A stretch of 44,923 bases of DNA, taken from assembly GCA_900771085.1 (NCBI GenBank), contig CAAGMR010000061.1, forward strand, positions 1-44,923, read 5' to 3'. Below the pieces are notes generated by a model, which was not told where the DNA came from, made no database searches, and worked only from the letters and a program-made list of their open reading frames with translations. The position numbers were made by a program, and so were the translations under genes. Every line of letters starts with the position of its first letter. Within the stretch, counting starts at the first letter, position 1. This DNA comes from Clostridia bacterium (GTDB lineage Bacteria > Bacillota > Clostridia > Oscillospirales > Acutalibacteraceae). Shown here piece by piece: positions 1-7,069 of this stretch.

Positions 1-93
1 CAGATCGGCGGGCGCAAGCTCGTGACAAAACCGGATCTCATCGAATGGATGCAGTCCCATGTCAATCATGGCGGGGGGTTATATTTACGTTAA
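1..93 (+). CDS. Excisionase-like HTH protein, C-terminal fragment
   Basis: The reading frame is open from the first base and stops at TAA 91-93, giving 30 residues that start QIGGRKLVTKPDLIEWMQSH. A pattern of I-G-x-R-x-x-x-x-K-x-x-L-x-x-W is typical of the last wing and helix of excisionase-family (Tn916 Xis/MerR-like) DNA-binding proteins, where the tail reads roughly 'kIGrrwlidkekLeeWl'. The rest lies outside the window. The short high-GC stretch differs from the host-like genes that follow, and two inverted repeats come directly after it, so it probably belongs to an integrative element. Assignment from 30 residues is tentative; any small MerR-like HTH protein could look the same. Confidence 0.5.
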   Translation, partial: QIGGRKLVTKPDLIEWMQSHVNHGGGLYLR

Positions 94-117
94 TGTCAGT
101 CTCTCATTTGTTAAGAG

Positions 118-178
118 CAAGTATCGACCATGGTACCAAATTTCGTATCACACTCATTTTCCCACGGTCAGATACTTG
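118..178. repeat. Inverted repeat, possible transfer-origin or regulatory dyad
   Basis: Arms CAAGTATCGACC (118-129) and GGTCAGATACTTG (166-178) are complementary apart from one inserted base, separated by 36 bases that themselves contain the palindrome ACCATGGT. It sits 25 bases after the excisionase-like stop codon. Long-spaced dyads of this kind occur at oriT sites of mobilisable Bacillota elements, but no relaxase gene is visible here, so function is unproven. Confidence 0.4.
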
Positions 179-199
179 TTGGGGAGTGCCTTCCCCAAC
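178..199. repeat. Compact GC-rich hairpin
   Basis: GTTGGGG (178-184) pairs exactly with CCCCAAC (193-199) around an 8-base loop. It abuts the right arm of the preceding inverted repeat and has no U-tract after it, so it does not look like a terminator. The tandem arrangement of a long-spaced dyad and a tight hairpin suggests a protein-recognition site of the mobile element. Confidence 0.4.
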
Positions 200-229
200 C
201 CCTGCCGTATTGTACCGTTGAAAAGTGAA

Positions 230-266
230 AAGGCGTGACTCAAAGCCACGCCTTCCCATCTTTTTT
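230..266. terminator. Bidirectional intrinsic terminator
   Basis: AAGGCGTG (230-237) pairs with CACGCCTT (247-254), with the inner bases CT/AG extending the stem past one mismatch. TTTTTT at 261-266 serves the plus strand; on the minus strand the stem is followed by TTTTCACTTTT, so it can also end the ECF-S/lipoprotein transcript 70 bases after its last gene. It separates the mobile-element edge from the host-like genes. The 60 bases from 267 to 325 show nothing further. Confidence 0.75.
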
Positions 267-325
267 CAATTCTTAAACATTTACTGTTTTATGACGCCCC
301 GCCATTCGGCCGGAGCTTTATTTTT

Positions 326-850
326 TTAAACGTCGGGTATTTGTGCAGCTTTGTCTGCACGATGAAGTATATTAACCATAGGCAGGACCAGTGTGCCCAT
401 GAAGAAATTGCTGACACCGTGGATTGCATCGTATGGAAGTCCCGCAACTATCCACGCAACCATGCCTTTGAAATTAAGACCAAACATCAGAGCCTGTGCC
501 GGTGCATACATTGTTCCAAACAGAAAGCCGTGCAATGCACATACCACCATGTAAACCGGAACCGCAATCTGCGGTTTCATTTTCTTTGGAAGCAGCATTG
601 TAACCCCCCAGAGTATGGCCCAGAGGTAAAGATATGGAAGCCACCACATATTGAATCCTGCATAAAGGCCATTGAGGAAAACATATGTGTAGATGGGGTA
701 AAGCGCCTTTTTTCTGTATGTGACCGTGTAGGCCATTGTCAGCATTCCGAGAATATGGACGTTCGGCAAAAACTCAAGCGCAATTTTTGATGCAAACATT
801 ATTCCGCCGAGCAAACCGAAAACGACCAGTTCTCTAGTCGTTATCTTCAT
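326..850 (-). CDS. ECF transporter S component (substrate-specificity subunit)
   Basis: A 174-residue, strongly hydrophobic protein with about six membrane segments, the usual size of the S component of an energy-coupling-factor importer. S components bind one vitamin or metal in the membrane and share the EcfA-A'-T energising module, whose genes are not in this window. The start MKITTRELVVFGLLGGIMFASKI with its small-residue-rich first helix is characteristic; that helix docks EcfT in known structures. The gene follows the DUF4430 lipoprotein after 10 bases, with AAGGA as its ribosome site, so the two form an operon. DUF4430 is the transcobalamin C-terminal-like domain, which points to a corrinoid or similar cofactor as substrate; this is inference from context. 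No vitamin riboswitch was found upstream. Confidence 0.8.
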   Translation of the reverse strand: MKITTRELVVFGLLGGIMFASKIALEFLPNVHILGMLTMAYTVTYRKKALYPIYTYVFLNGLYAGFNMWWLPYLYLWAILWGVTMLLPKKMKPQIAVPVYMVVCALHGFLFGTMYAPAQALMFGLNFKGMVAWIVAGLPYDAIHGVSNFFMGTLVLPMVNILHRADKAAQIPDV

Positions 851-860
851 TTATTAATCC

Positions 861-1361
861 TTATGCTTTTTCTACTGCAAAAGTATAAGTTGAACCGTTT
901 TCGATGTCTGTTGAATCAACGCCTGTCATAGCGTAGTCACCGTTAACATAGAAAGCCCAGTATGTGCCGTCTGTGTCATAGTCAGCCTTAACGCCGTTTA
1001 CTTCCTTAACGTAGAGGCCATATTCGCTGTCTTCGCCTGCGATCATGCCAAGTTCAAGAAGAGCCGCGCCAACAGTAGATTTGTTTGAGTAAACATCATA
1101 GTAGGAAACTTCGTCTTCTGCTGTTTTAACTTCAAAATGGAAACCGTACTGAGCGCCTTCCATTGTGCCCTTTACAACAGGAGCATCTTTTGTTCCTTCT
1201 GTCTTAATTGCCTCTTTTGTTGCAGTTGCTGTTGTAGTTGTTGTTGAAACGTCAGCATCCATATCTGCTGCCTTTTTGTTGCAGGCTGCAAATGAGAAAG
1301 TCATGATTGCAACAAGAACAAGGCAGAGAACTCTGCTGATAATATTTTTCTTTGTGTTCAT
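861..1361 (-). CDS. DUF4430 (transcobalamin C-terminal-like) lipoprotein
   Basis: 166 residues. The start is ATG at 1361, seven bases after AAGGAG; a 10-residue longer reading from 1391 has no ribosome site. Residues 1-21 form a lipoprotein signal ending in the lipobox FAAC, followed by a Thr/Ala linker with a TTTTTAT run. The folded part (about residues 60-166) has the DUF4430 pattern: an opening 'VGAALLELGMI', then 'LYVKEVNG', 'GTYWAFYVNGDYAMTG' and a closing 'ENGSTYTFAVE'. This domain is found in vitamin B12 carriers (transcobalamin/intrinsic factor) and in many anchored bacterial proteins. It should sit on the outer face of the membrane, and it precedes an ECF S component in one operon, so it may capture the ligand for that importer. 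A promoter at 1394-1421 drives both. Confidence 0.8.
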   Translation of the reverse strand: MNTKKNIISRVLCLVLVAIMTFSFAACNKKAADMDADVSTTTTTATATKEAIKTEGTKDAPVVKGTMEGAQYGFHFEVKTAEDEVSYYDVYSNKSTVGAALLELGMIAGEDSEYGLYVKEVNGVKADYDTDGTYWAFYVNGDYAMTGVDSTDIENGSTYTFAVEKA

Positions 1362-1393
1362 TTTTAACACTCCTTTTCTTTTTGTTACCAATA

Positions 1394-1421
1394 ATTATAC
1401 TAGATGATTCGTTCCTTTCAA
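1394..1421 (-). promoter_or_regulatory. Promoter for the lipoprotein/ECF-S operon
   Basis: On the minus strand TTGAAA (1421-1416), a 16-base spacer, then TATAAT (1399-1394), 33 bases before the ribosome-proximal start at 1361. The divergent symporter probably uses a weaker extended -10 (TGTGTTATTATAA, about 1443-1454) on the plus strand. Confidence 0.65.
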
Positions 1422-1498
1422 GCGGACATTCGGGATAAATATGTGTTATTATAAGAAAAGAATAAAATCAGAACTCTTAACAGGAAAAGAGGTTTTAT

Positions 1499-3025
1499 AT
1501 GAATTCCAATACATATTCACGAAAAGAAGCTGCCGGTTATCTCGTCGGCATGTTCGGTCAGAATATGATTTATCAGATTGTTTCAACCGGACTCTACTTC
1601 TACTTCCAGAATGTAATCTGCCTTCCGGCCATGGCACTCGGATGGATTTTCACCCTCGCCAGAGTCTGGGACGCAATTAATGACCCAATCATGGGTACAA
1701 TCGTTGACAAGACTCATACGAAATGGGGTAAATGTAAACCTTACCTTCTTTTCGGGCCTCCTGTAATAATGGTTGTAACCATCCTCGCTTTCTTTAACGG
1801 GAACTATGCCACTGCCGCAACGGCAGGCGCCAGAGCCGCCATCGTTGCGTGGGCAGGCGTGTCATACATCCTTTGGGGAATGACCTTTACTGTTTGCGAC
1901 ATTCCTCTTTGGGGAGTTACATCGCGTATGACGGAAGATGAGACCGACCGCGGTCGAATCCTCGGCTTCGCGAGAATTGCAGCAGGTGTCGCTGCCGTAG
2001 GTCTTGTTGTTGTACAGATAGCTCAGGCTGTGGGCAGTATATTTGAAAACAGTGGCATGGAACACAATGCAGCTCAGCAGAAGGGCTTCATTGTCACAGC
2101 AATTGTAATGACTGTTTTCTCATCAATCTGCTTTGAATTTGCGGGCCTCAGTGTTAAGGAAAGAGTAAAAGACACCTCCGGAAAGACTTACGGTATTCGC
2201 GAGAATTTCAAAATCATGTTCGGAAACAAGCCTTTCCGTCAGATTCTCATTTCCGGTATTCTCCGTTCCCCTATGCAGCTTCTGATGATCAATGCAATGA
2301 CACTCATCACTTATTACTACTGCAACGGCAACATTATGAACATATTCGGAAAAGACGGTTTAAATGTTGAACTGCTTCTCTCCCTTCTCTTCATTCTCGG
2401 CGGTGTAATGATCGGTCAGTTTGTGGCAATGGGTGTTACTCCGAAACTTACAACAAAGTTTGAAAAGAAAAAGCTCTACAACTTCTACTCTATTGTCGGC
2501 GCCATTCCATATGCACTTTTATTTGGCCTTTACCTCATTTCAGGAGGAGATCTCAGACCAATGTTCTGGGGTGCTCTTACAGGTATCTGCACATTTATTG
2601 CAGGTGCTGCAATGGGCGGCATCAACGTTCTTCAGTCTGTAATGATTGCTGACTGCGTAGACTACGAGGAATACACCAACGGCGTTCGTACAGACGGCGT
2701 ATTCTTCTCCGGTCAGAGCTTTATCACAAAGCTTTCGGCAGGTATCTCAACACTCATCTCATCTGCCGTTTTCAGCTATGTCGGCTACAGCGGTGTCAAT
2801 GTTGAAAAGCTCAACACCGCACTTAATAATGGTGCTGACTTCCTGACATATGACGGAGGCACAGGCGCAGGCAAATATGCCGCAGCCATGTTCTTCATCG
2901 TATCTGTGCCTGCAGCCATCGGTATGCTCCTCTCAGCAATTCCGACATGGAAATATGCACTTACAGATGATGAGCATTCAAGAATGCTTGGCGAACTCAT
3001 AGAAAAGAGAAAAGAATCAAAGTAA
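1499..3025 (+). CDS. GPH-family sugar:cation symporter (MFS)
   Basis: A 508-residue membrane protein of the glycoside-pentoside-hexuronide:cation symporter family (MelB/LacS/XynP group). Diagnostic are the helix 1-2 region 'WDAINDPIMGTIVDKT' followed by 'WGKCKPYLLFGP', matching the family's cation-site motif D-x-x-x-x-x-x-D-x-T, and 'CDIPLWGVTSRM' in the fourth helix region. It would import a sugar or glycoside with Na+ or H+. Start is ATG 1499, preceded by AAAAGAGG. It is monocistronic, divergent from the lipoprotein operon, and ends in a strong terminator. No glycosidase is adjacent, so the substrate cannot be read from context; the GH3 enzyme at 17.4-20.0 kb is a distant possible partner. 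Confidence 0.88.
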   Translation: MNSNTYSRKEAAGYLVGMFGQNMIYQIVSTGLYFYFQNVICLPAMALGWIFTLARVWDAINDPIMGTIVDKTHTKWGKCKPYLLFGPPVIMVVTILAFFNGNYATAATAGARAAIVAWAGVSYILWGMTFTVCDIPLWGVTSRMTEDETDRGRILGFARIAAGVAAVGLVVVQIAQAVGSIFENSGMEHNAAQQKGFIVTAIVMTVFSSICFEFAGLSVKERVKDTSGKTYGIRENFKIMFGNKPFRQILISGILRSPMQLLMINAMTLITYYYCNGNIMNIFGKDGLNVELLLSLLFILGGVMIGQFVAMGVTPKLTTKFEKKKLYNFYSIVGAIPYALLFGLYLISGGDLRPMFWGALTGICTFIAGAAMGGINVLQSVMIADCVDYEEYTNGVRTDGVFFSGQSFITKLSAGISTLISSAVFSYVGYSGVNVEKLNTALNNGADFLTYDGGTGAGKYAAAMFFIVSVPAAIGMLLSAIPTWKYALTDDEHSRMLGELIEKRKESK

Positions 3026-3031
3026 ATGAAA

Positions 3032-3062
3032 AGCAGGTCACTTAAGTGACCTGCTCTTTTTT
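3032..3062. terminator. Bidirectional terminator between convergent genes
   Basis: AGCAGGTCAC (3032-3041) and GTGACCTGCT (3046-3055) form a perfect stem with a TTAA loop, then TTTTTT. The minus strand also gives a U-rich tail (TTTTCATT), and the stop codon of the minus-strand hydrolase lies in the T-run. It serves the symporter and the hydrolase operon. Confidence 0.9.
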
Positions 3063-3963
3063 ATGCGATAAATTCATCTACATATTTCATTGTCTTATCT
3101 CCCTCATCATAAAGGAAAATATGACCTGAATCTTCGAAGGTAACAAATTTTGCCTGTGGGAGAACTTCCTTCATACGGTCTATCTGGTAATAAGGCATTG
3201 TGGCGTCCTTTGTTCCCCAGATTACCAGGCAAGGAATTTGAGTTTTAGCAAATTCCTTATAGTTGGCTGTTGCATGTTCAGTATCAAGAATAGTATTCCT
3301 GAGGCTTGATAAAAGGCATCTGCCTATTCCCTTATACTGTGCGGAAACGGCAAAAAGTCTTGTAAAGTCATCCTTTACTTCCTGAGTCTGATGATGAAGT
3401 TCTTTTGCGCATCCGCCAAGAGAAGACTGGACACCGATAATCTTGAAGATAAGATTGCCAAGGGCCGGAATAGCGGCCAGTTTCATATAAAACGGTGCCT
3501 TGAAGCTGTCCATTCCTGCAGGTGCAAGAAGGATGAGTTTTTTAACCTTTTTTGGATGAAGTGCGCTGAATGTTGTTGTTATTGTTCCGCCCATGGAAGT
3601 ACCGAAAAGTATGAAGCTTTCACCCGGCAAAAGCTTATCTGTTATTTCATCAAGCTGCTTTGCGAAAAACTCAGGTGTATACTTTGCCTTCGGTCTGTCT
3701 GAAAGGCCTCTGCCCACAAGATCGTAACGGAGCACCTTGTAGCCTTCATTTACAAGAGCCTCAAAAATTCTGTCATAAAGGTTATAAGGAGTGGCATAAC
3801 CGTGAACAAGCACGCATGCCGGACCTTCACCCTTAATCTGGTATCTTGTGTAACCGCATGAAAGTTCAATGAAGTCTCCGCCAAGCTTTTCTCTTTCAGC
3901 GGCATTCAGTTCTTTTGTTTCAATCTGCTTTTTTAAAGCTTTAAACTCTTTCTCATCCATCAT
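3061..3963 (-). CDS. Alpha/beta-hydrolase fold protein
   Basis: About 300 residues. The oxyanion loop 'LVHGYATP', nucleophile elbow 'FGTSMGG' (Ser), acid region 'WGTKDATMPY' (Asp) and 'DSGHIFLYDE' (His) give a complete catalytic triad in canonical order, with a lid region of about 60 residues after strand 6. There is no signal peptide, so it is cytoplasmic. The start is ATG 3963 in an ATGA overlap with the glycerate kinase stop, five bases after AGGAG; ATG 3960 is equally possible, and a GTG at 3969 is less likely. It is translationally coupled to the kinase as the last gene of the serine/glycerate operon. Substrate (ester, lactone or carbon-carbon bond) cannot be told from the sequence. Confidence 0.85.
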   Translation of the reverse strand: MMDEKEFKALKKQIETKELNAAEREKLGGDFIELSCGYTRYQIKGEGPACVLVHGYATPYNLYDRIFEALVNEGYKVLRYDLVGRGLSDRPKAKYTPEFFAKQLDEITDKLLPGESFILFGTSMGGTITTTFSALHPKKVKKLILLAPAGMDSFKAPFYMKLAAIPALGNLIFKIIGVQSSLGGCAKELHHQTQEVKDDFTRLFAVSAQYKGIGRCLLSSLRNTILDTEHATANYKEFAKTQIPCLVIWGTKDATMPYYQIDRMKEVLPQAKFVTFEDSGHIFLYDEGDKTMKYVDEFIA

Positions 3964-5072
3964 TTCCACTCCTCAAGTAATTCTCTAACGGCTATTCGGT
4001 AGTCATGCTCTGCCGTGTCTTTTATTTCTTCAAAGGGTCTGTCCAGTTTATTGGTTTTATAAATGCCTGCCAGTCCGAGAGCTTTCTTTACAAATGTATC
4101 GTCCTCAGATGTTCCGACGAGGGCGACCACGGGCGTGTCGCCCGCTCTTTTGGTAATTCCCGAGATCACCTTGCCTCTTACGCTCTGGCTGTCTATCTTT
4201 CCCTCACCGGTAATGATTAAGTCCGCATCCTTTACGGTCTCATCGTAATTCATAACGTCCAGAATGGCGTTTATTCCGGACACAACATTGGCATTAAGAA
4301 AAGCTATGCCTCCGGCGCCTATGCCTCCGGCAGCTCCCGCACCCGGAATATTGCTGACGTCGACATGCAAATCGTTCATTACGACTTTACTGAAGTTTCG
4401 AAGGCCCTCGTCGAGTGATTTTACCATCTCCTCGTCGGCGCCCTTTTGCGGCGCATAAACATACGCCGCTCCGTTTTCTCCAAACAGAGGATTGTCAACA
4501 TCACACATCAGCGTAAATGTAAGGCCGGATATATTCTTTTTTAATTCTTCAGTTTCTATGTAGGTAATATCAATCAGGCTTCCGCCAACAGGCAAAAGTT
4601 CTACGCCTTTTTTGTCATAGAACTTTGCGCCCAGAGCCGCAAGCATTCCGCAGCCGGCGTCATTTGTAGCGCTTCCACCAAGACCAAGAAGGATACGTCT
4701 GCAGCCATTATTTTTTGCGTCGAGTATTAACTGTCCTACCCCGAAAGACGTTGTCTTTGAGGGGTCCTTTTTATCGCCTGCAAGGCTTAAGCCACAGCAG
4801 GTTGCAATTTCAATGATTGCAGTATCGCCCATAACGGCATAGGTCGCAGGTACATCTTTTCCCAGCGGGCCCATGGCAGATATTGTAATCGGTTTTGCAC
4901 CAACGCCTTCCACGAAGCAGGAAACCGTTCCCTCTCCGCCATCCGCAACAGGGATACAGACGAGTTCACAGGCAGGGTCTGCTTTGCTTATCTCATCTTT
5001 TACGATGTTACATATTTCAATTGTGCTGAGTGTGCCTTTAAATGAGTCAGATGCAATAATACATTTCTTCAT
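3960..5072 (-). CDS. glxK: Glycerate kinase, GlxK/GarK family
   Basis: 370 residues, the normal family length. It phosphorylates D-glycerate, giving 2- or 3-phosphoglycerate for glycolysis. Family signatures: 'IIASDSFKGTLS' at the N-terminus, 'LLGLGGSATNDAGCGMLAALG' split over residues 135-155, and 'LIITGEGKIDSQS' in the nucleotide region. The start is ATG 5072, seven bases after GGGGG; the six-residue longer reading lacks a ribosome site. It lies 47 bases after sdaAA and overlaps the hydrolase, so a serine dehydratase-glycerate kinase-hydrolase operon is likely. Serine and glycerate are linked through hydroxypyruvate, which may explain the grouping, although no transaminase or reductase is adjacent. 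Confidence 0.88.
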   Translation of the reverse strand: MKKCIIASDSFKGTLSTIEICNIVKDEISKADPACELVCIPVADGGEGTVSCFVEGVGAKPITISAMGPLGKDVPATYAVMGDTAIIEIATCCGLSLAGDKKDPSKTTSFGVGQLILDAKNNGCRRILLGLGGSATNDAGCGMLAALGAKFYDKKGVELLPVGGSLIDITYIETEELKKNISGLTFTLMCDVDNPLFGENGAAYVYAPQKGADEEMVKSLDEGLRNFSKVVMNDLHVDVSNIPGAGAAGGIGAGGIAFLNANVVSGINAILDVMNYDETVKDADLIITGEGKIDSQSVRGKVISGITKRAGDTPVVALVGTSEDDTFVKKALGLAGIYKTNKLDRPFEEIKDTAEHDYRIAVRELLEEWK

Positions 5073-5119
5073 GACTAAGCCCCCAAGCATAAAAATCTTA
5101 CAGTTATACTATAGCACAA

Positions 5120-5989
5120 TTACTCAGAAATCGTATTTTTAATGGTTATTGCTGTCGGAGTGGTAGCAAGTCCTTCTTCTCCTGTTTCACGAAGACATTG
5201 CGGTATCAGTTTTCCTATTCTTCTCATGGAATCAAGAACCTCGTCAGGAGGTATTCTGCTTTCAATTCCAGCCATAGCCATCTGAGAAGCTATTATTGCA
5301 TTTACTGCTCCGGATGCATTTCGCTTTATACAAGGGACCTCAACAAGTCCCGCAACAGGATCACAGGTCAGGCCCAGAATACTTTTAACAGCAATTGCCA
5401 CAGCCTGCATGACTGTCTTTGGCGAGCCACCTTCAAGGAAAGTCAGAGCACCTGCAGCCATTGCACTTGCCGACCCTATTTCTGCCTGACATCCGCCTTC
5501 CGCTCCGGAGATGCTTGCCACCGATGCTATTACCTCTCCTATTCCTGCCGCAACCAAAAGAGCTTTCACCATCTGATCTTCAGATGTATCTCTGTATTCC
5601 TCATACGTTAACAGCACTGCAGGAATGACGCCACATGAGCCCGCTGTCGGTGCAGCAACTATTCTTCTCATACAGGCATTGCTTTCGCCCATCTTAATCG
5701 CTTTTGCCATAACAGACGTCAGAAAATCGCTTATCAGCCTGTTCTCACTGCTCATAAACGCCTGCATTTTCTGACCGTCTCCTCCGGCGAGGCCACTTCT
5801 TGACCTCAGACTGCCATCATAGATGCTATCCGAAAGTCTCATTTGAAGATACATATTTTTCATCTTTTCAAATGTATCTTCTTCAGTCGTTCCTCTATCT
5901 CTGGCATCATTTTCAGCAATGATTTCCCAGATTTCTTTACCTGTATCGTCACAGGCTCTAACTATTTCATCAAGTGATACAAAAGCCAT
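5120..5989 (-). CDS. sdaAA: L-serine dehydratase, Fe-S type, alpha subunit
   Basis: 289 residues. Together with SdaAB it deaminates L-serine to pyruvate and ammonia using an oxygen-sensitive [4Fe-4S] cluster. Cysteines fitting the cluster ligands occur in 'GAEGGCQAEIGSA', 'LTCDPVAG' and 'VEVPCIKRNA', the conserved spacing of the family; 'PTAGSCGVIPAV' is a further signature. The two-subunit form (separate alpha and beta) is typical of Bacillota, in contrast to the fused Gammaproteobacterial enzyme. It starts three bases after the sdaAB stop, and its GGGGAGG ribosome site overlaps the end of sdaAB, so the subunits are coupled. The cluster type agrees with an anaerobe. Confidence 0.95.
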   Translation of the reverse strand: MAFVSLDEIVRACDDTGKEIWEIIAENDARDRGTTEEDTFEKMKNMYLQMRLSDSIYDGSLRSRSGLAGGDGQKMQAFMSSENRLISDFLTSVMAKAIKMGESNACMRRIVAAPTAGSCGVIPAVLLTYEEYRDTSEDQMVKALLVAAGIGEVIASVASISGAEGGCQAEIGSASAMAAGALTFLEGGSPKTVMQAVAIAVKSILGLTCDPVAGLVEVPCIKRNASGAVNAIIASQMAMAGIESRIPPDEVLDSMRRIGKLIPQCLRETGEEGLATTPTAITIKNTISE

Positions 5990-5992
5990 TGA

Positions 5993-6667
5993 TCAAACCT
6001 CCCCATCTTCGCATAAGCTATAGTACGTAACCTTTGTGACTCCTTCCAGATGTTCAAGCCACTTGCGTGATTCGATTGGAACTTCCTGATCACATTCAAT
6101 TATCATTACTGCCTCTCCGCCTTTGCAGTTTCGATCAAGTTGCAAGGTTGCAATATTGACTGATTTGTGAGAAAGCATACTGGTTACTTCTGCGATATGT
6201 CCCGGCTGGTCTATATTGTGAACTATAAGGGTTGGGTAATCTCCGGAGAAATTTGCCGCAAGTCCGTCTATGCTCTTTATGTTAATGAGCGAACCGCCTA
6301 AAGATTCTCCGACCACTTCAAGATATTTTCCATTTGCTCCCTGCATTTTGAGAAGCACCGAATTAGGGTGTGCGTCCTTAAGGTCTGTGGCGCCAAATAT
6401 CACATCCATGCCTGCTTCTTCTGCCAGTGACAGACTGTCAGGAATTCTGATATCATCCGGCTCCATGCCAAGAAGTCCGGCAACAAGAGCGCAGTCTGTT
6501 CCATGCCCTTTTCCAGTTGCCAGGAACGAACCGTATAGTAGAATTTCTGCTTTCACTATCGGTTCCGCCATCAGTTTTTTGCAGACATAGCCGATTTTTA
6601 CCGCCCCTGCCGTATGTGAACTTGAGGGTCCTACCATAACAGGCCCTACTATATCAAACAGATTCAT
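5993..6667 (-). CDS. sdaAB: L-serine dehydratase, Fe-S type, beta subunit
   Basis: 224 residues. The N-terminal domain carries the family motif 'GPVMVGPSSSHTAGAV'; the C-terminal 75 residues ('YPTLIVHNIDQPGHIAEVTSMLS...') form an ACT domain, which in this enzyme class is linked to serine binding and allosteric activation. First gene of the serine operon. The ribosome site GAGGTGAT lies directly against the U-tract of a strong hairpin (6681-6714), so the gene either depends on read-through from upstream or is controlled by that hairpin as an attenuator. A possible -10 (TACAAT on the minus strand, 6738-6733) without a good -35 lies upstream of the hairpin. Confidence 0.94.
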   Translation of the reverse strand: MNLFDIVGPVMVGPSSSHTAGAVKIGYVCKKLMAEPIVKAEILLYGSFLATGKGHGTDCALVAGLLGMEPDDIRIPDSLSLAEEAGMDVIFGATDLKDAHPNSVLLKMQGANGKYLEVVGESLGGSLINIKSIDGLAANFSGDYPTLIVHNIDQPGHIAEVTSMLSHKSVNIATLQLDRNCKGGEAVMIIECDQEVPIESRKWLEHLEGVTKVTYYSLCEDGEV

Positions 6668-6680
6668 GTATTATCACCTC

Positions 6681-6714
6681 AAAAAAGGCGCCGCAAGTTT
6701 TCACTTGCGACGCC
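6681..6714 (-). terminator. Terminator or attenuator fused to the sdaAB ribosome site
   Basis: On the minus strand GGCGTCGCAAGT (6714-6703), loop GAAA, ACTTGCGGCGCC (6698-6687) with one U-G wobble, then TTTTTT (6686-6681). The next bases are GAGGTGAT, the sdaAB Shine-Dalgarno. It lies 68 bases after the TSCPD gene stop, so it can terminate that operon, but a promoter upstream of it would make it an attenuator in the serine dehydratase leader. Confidence 0.8.
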
Positions 6715-6782
6715 CTTGTCATTTATTCGTGTATTGTATCACATATTATCAGGAATTGGTATAGGGAGAAAATACAAAAGAA

Positions 6783-7040
6783 TCAGTTGTTTTCCTGATC
6801 ATATGCTGCGCGGACAGCGAGTGCGAGCTGGTCTGCGCATGAGGTTGATTTGTAACCGCATGTATTGCCTTTGAGCTTATCTTCGATTTCATCTACTGTC
6901 ATGCCATCGCATAAAGTTGATATTGCCTTGAGGTTACCGTTGCATCCGCCAAAGAAGCTGATGTTTGTTACAACGTCTCCGTCAAGGTCGAAATTAATCT
7001 GCTGAGCACATGTGCCCGTTGTGTTATATGTATATGTCAT
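6783..7040 (-). CDS. TSCPD-domain protein (small, TIGR03905-like)
   Basis: 85 residues containing 'FFGGCNGNLKAIS' and 'STSCADQLALAV', the pattern of the TSCPD domain, which also occurs at the C-terminus of class II ribonucleotide reductase (NrdJ). As a free-standing protein it is widespread in anaerobic Bacillota and has no firmly assigned function; its conserved cysteines suggest metal or redox chemistry. Strong ribosome site AAGGAGGT seven bases before ATG 7040. It follows the YeiH-type transporter by 29 bases, so the two are co-transcribed. Confidence 0.85.
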   Translation of the reverse strand: MTYTYNTTGTCAQQINFDLDGDVVTNISFFGGCNGNLKAISTLCDGMTVDEIEDKLKGNTCGYKSTSCADQLALAVRAAYDQENN

Positions 7041-7069
7041 AGTATTAACCTCCTTAAGACATCTTTATA

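Noticed and set aside
230..254. Possible CRISPR or attachment-site repeat
   Set aside because: Single copy, perfect hairpin with T-tract: an ordinary terminator. No repeated spacer-separated units occur anywhere in the window.
341..790. 149-codon open frame opposite the ECF S component
   Set aside because: Cys/His-rich nonsense composition, no ribosome site, wholly antisense to a clear membrane protein.
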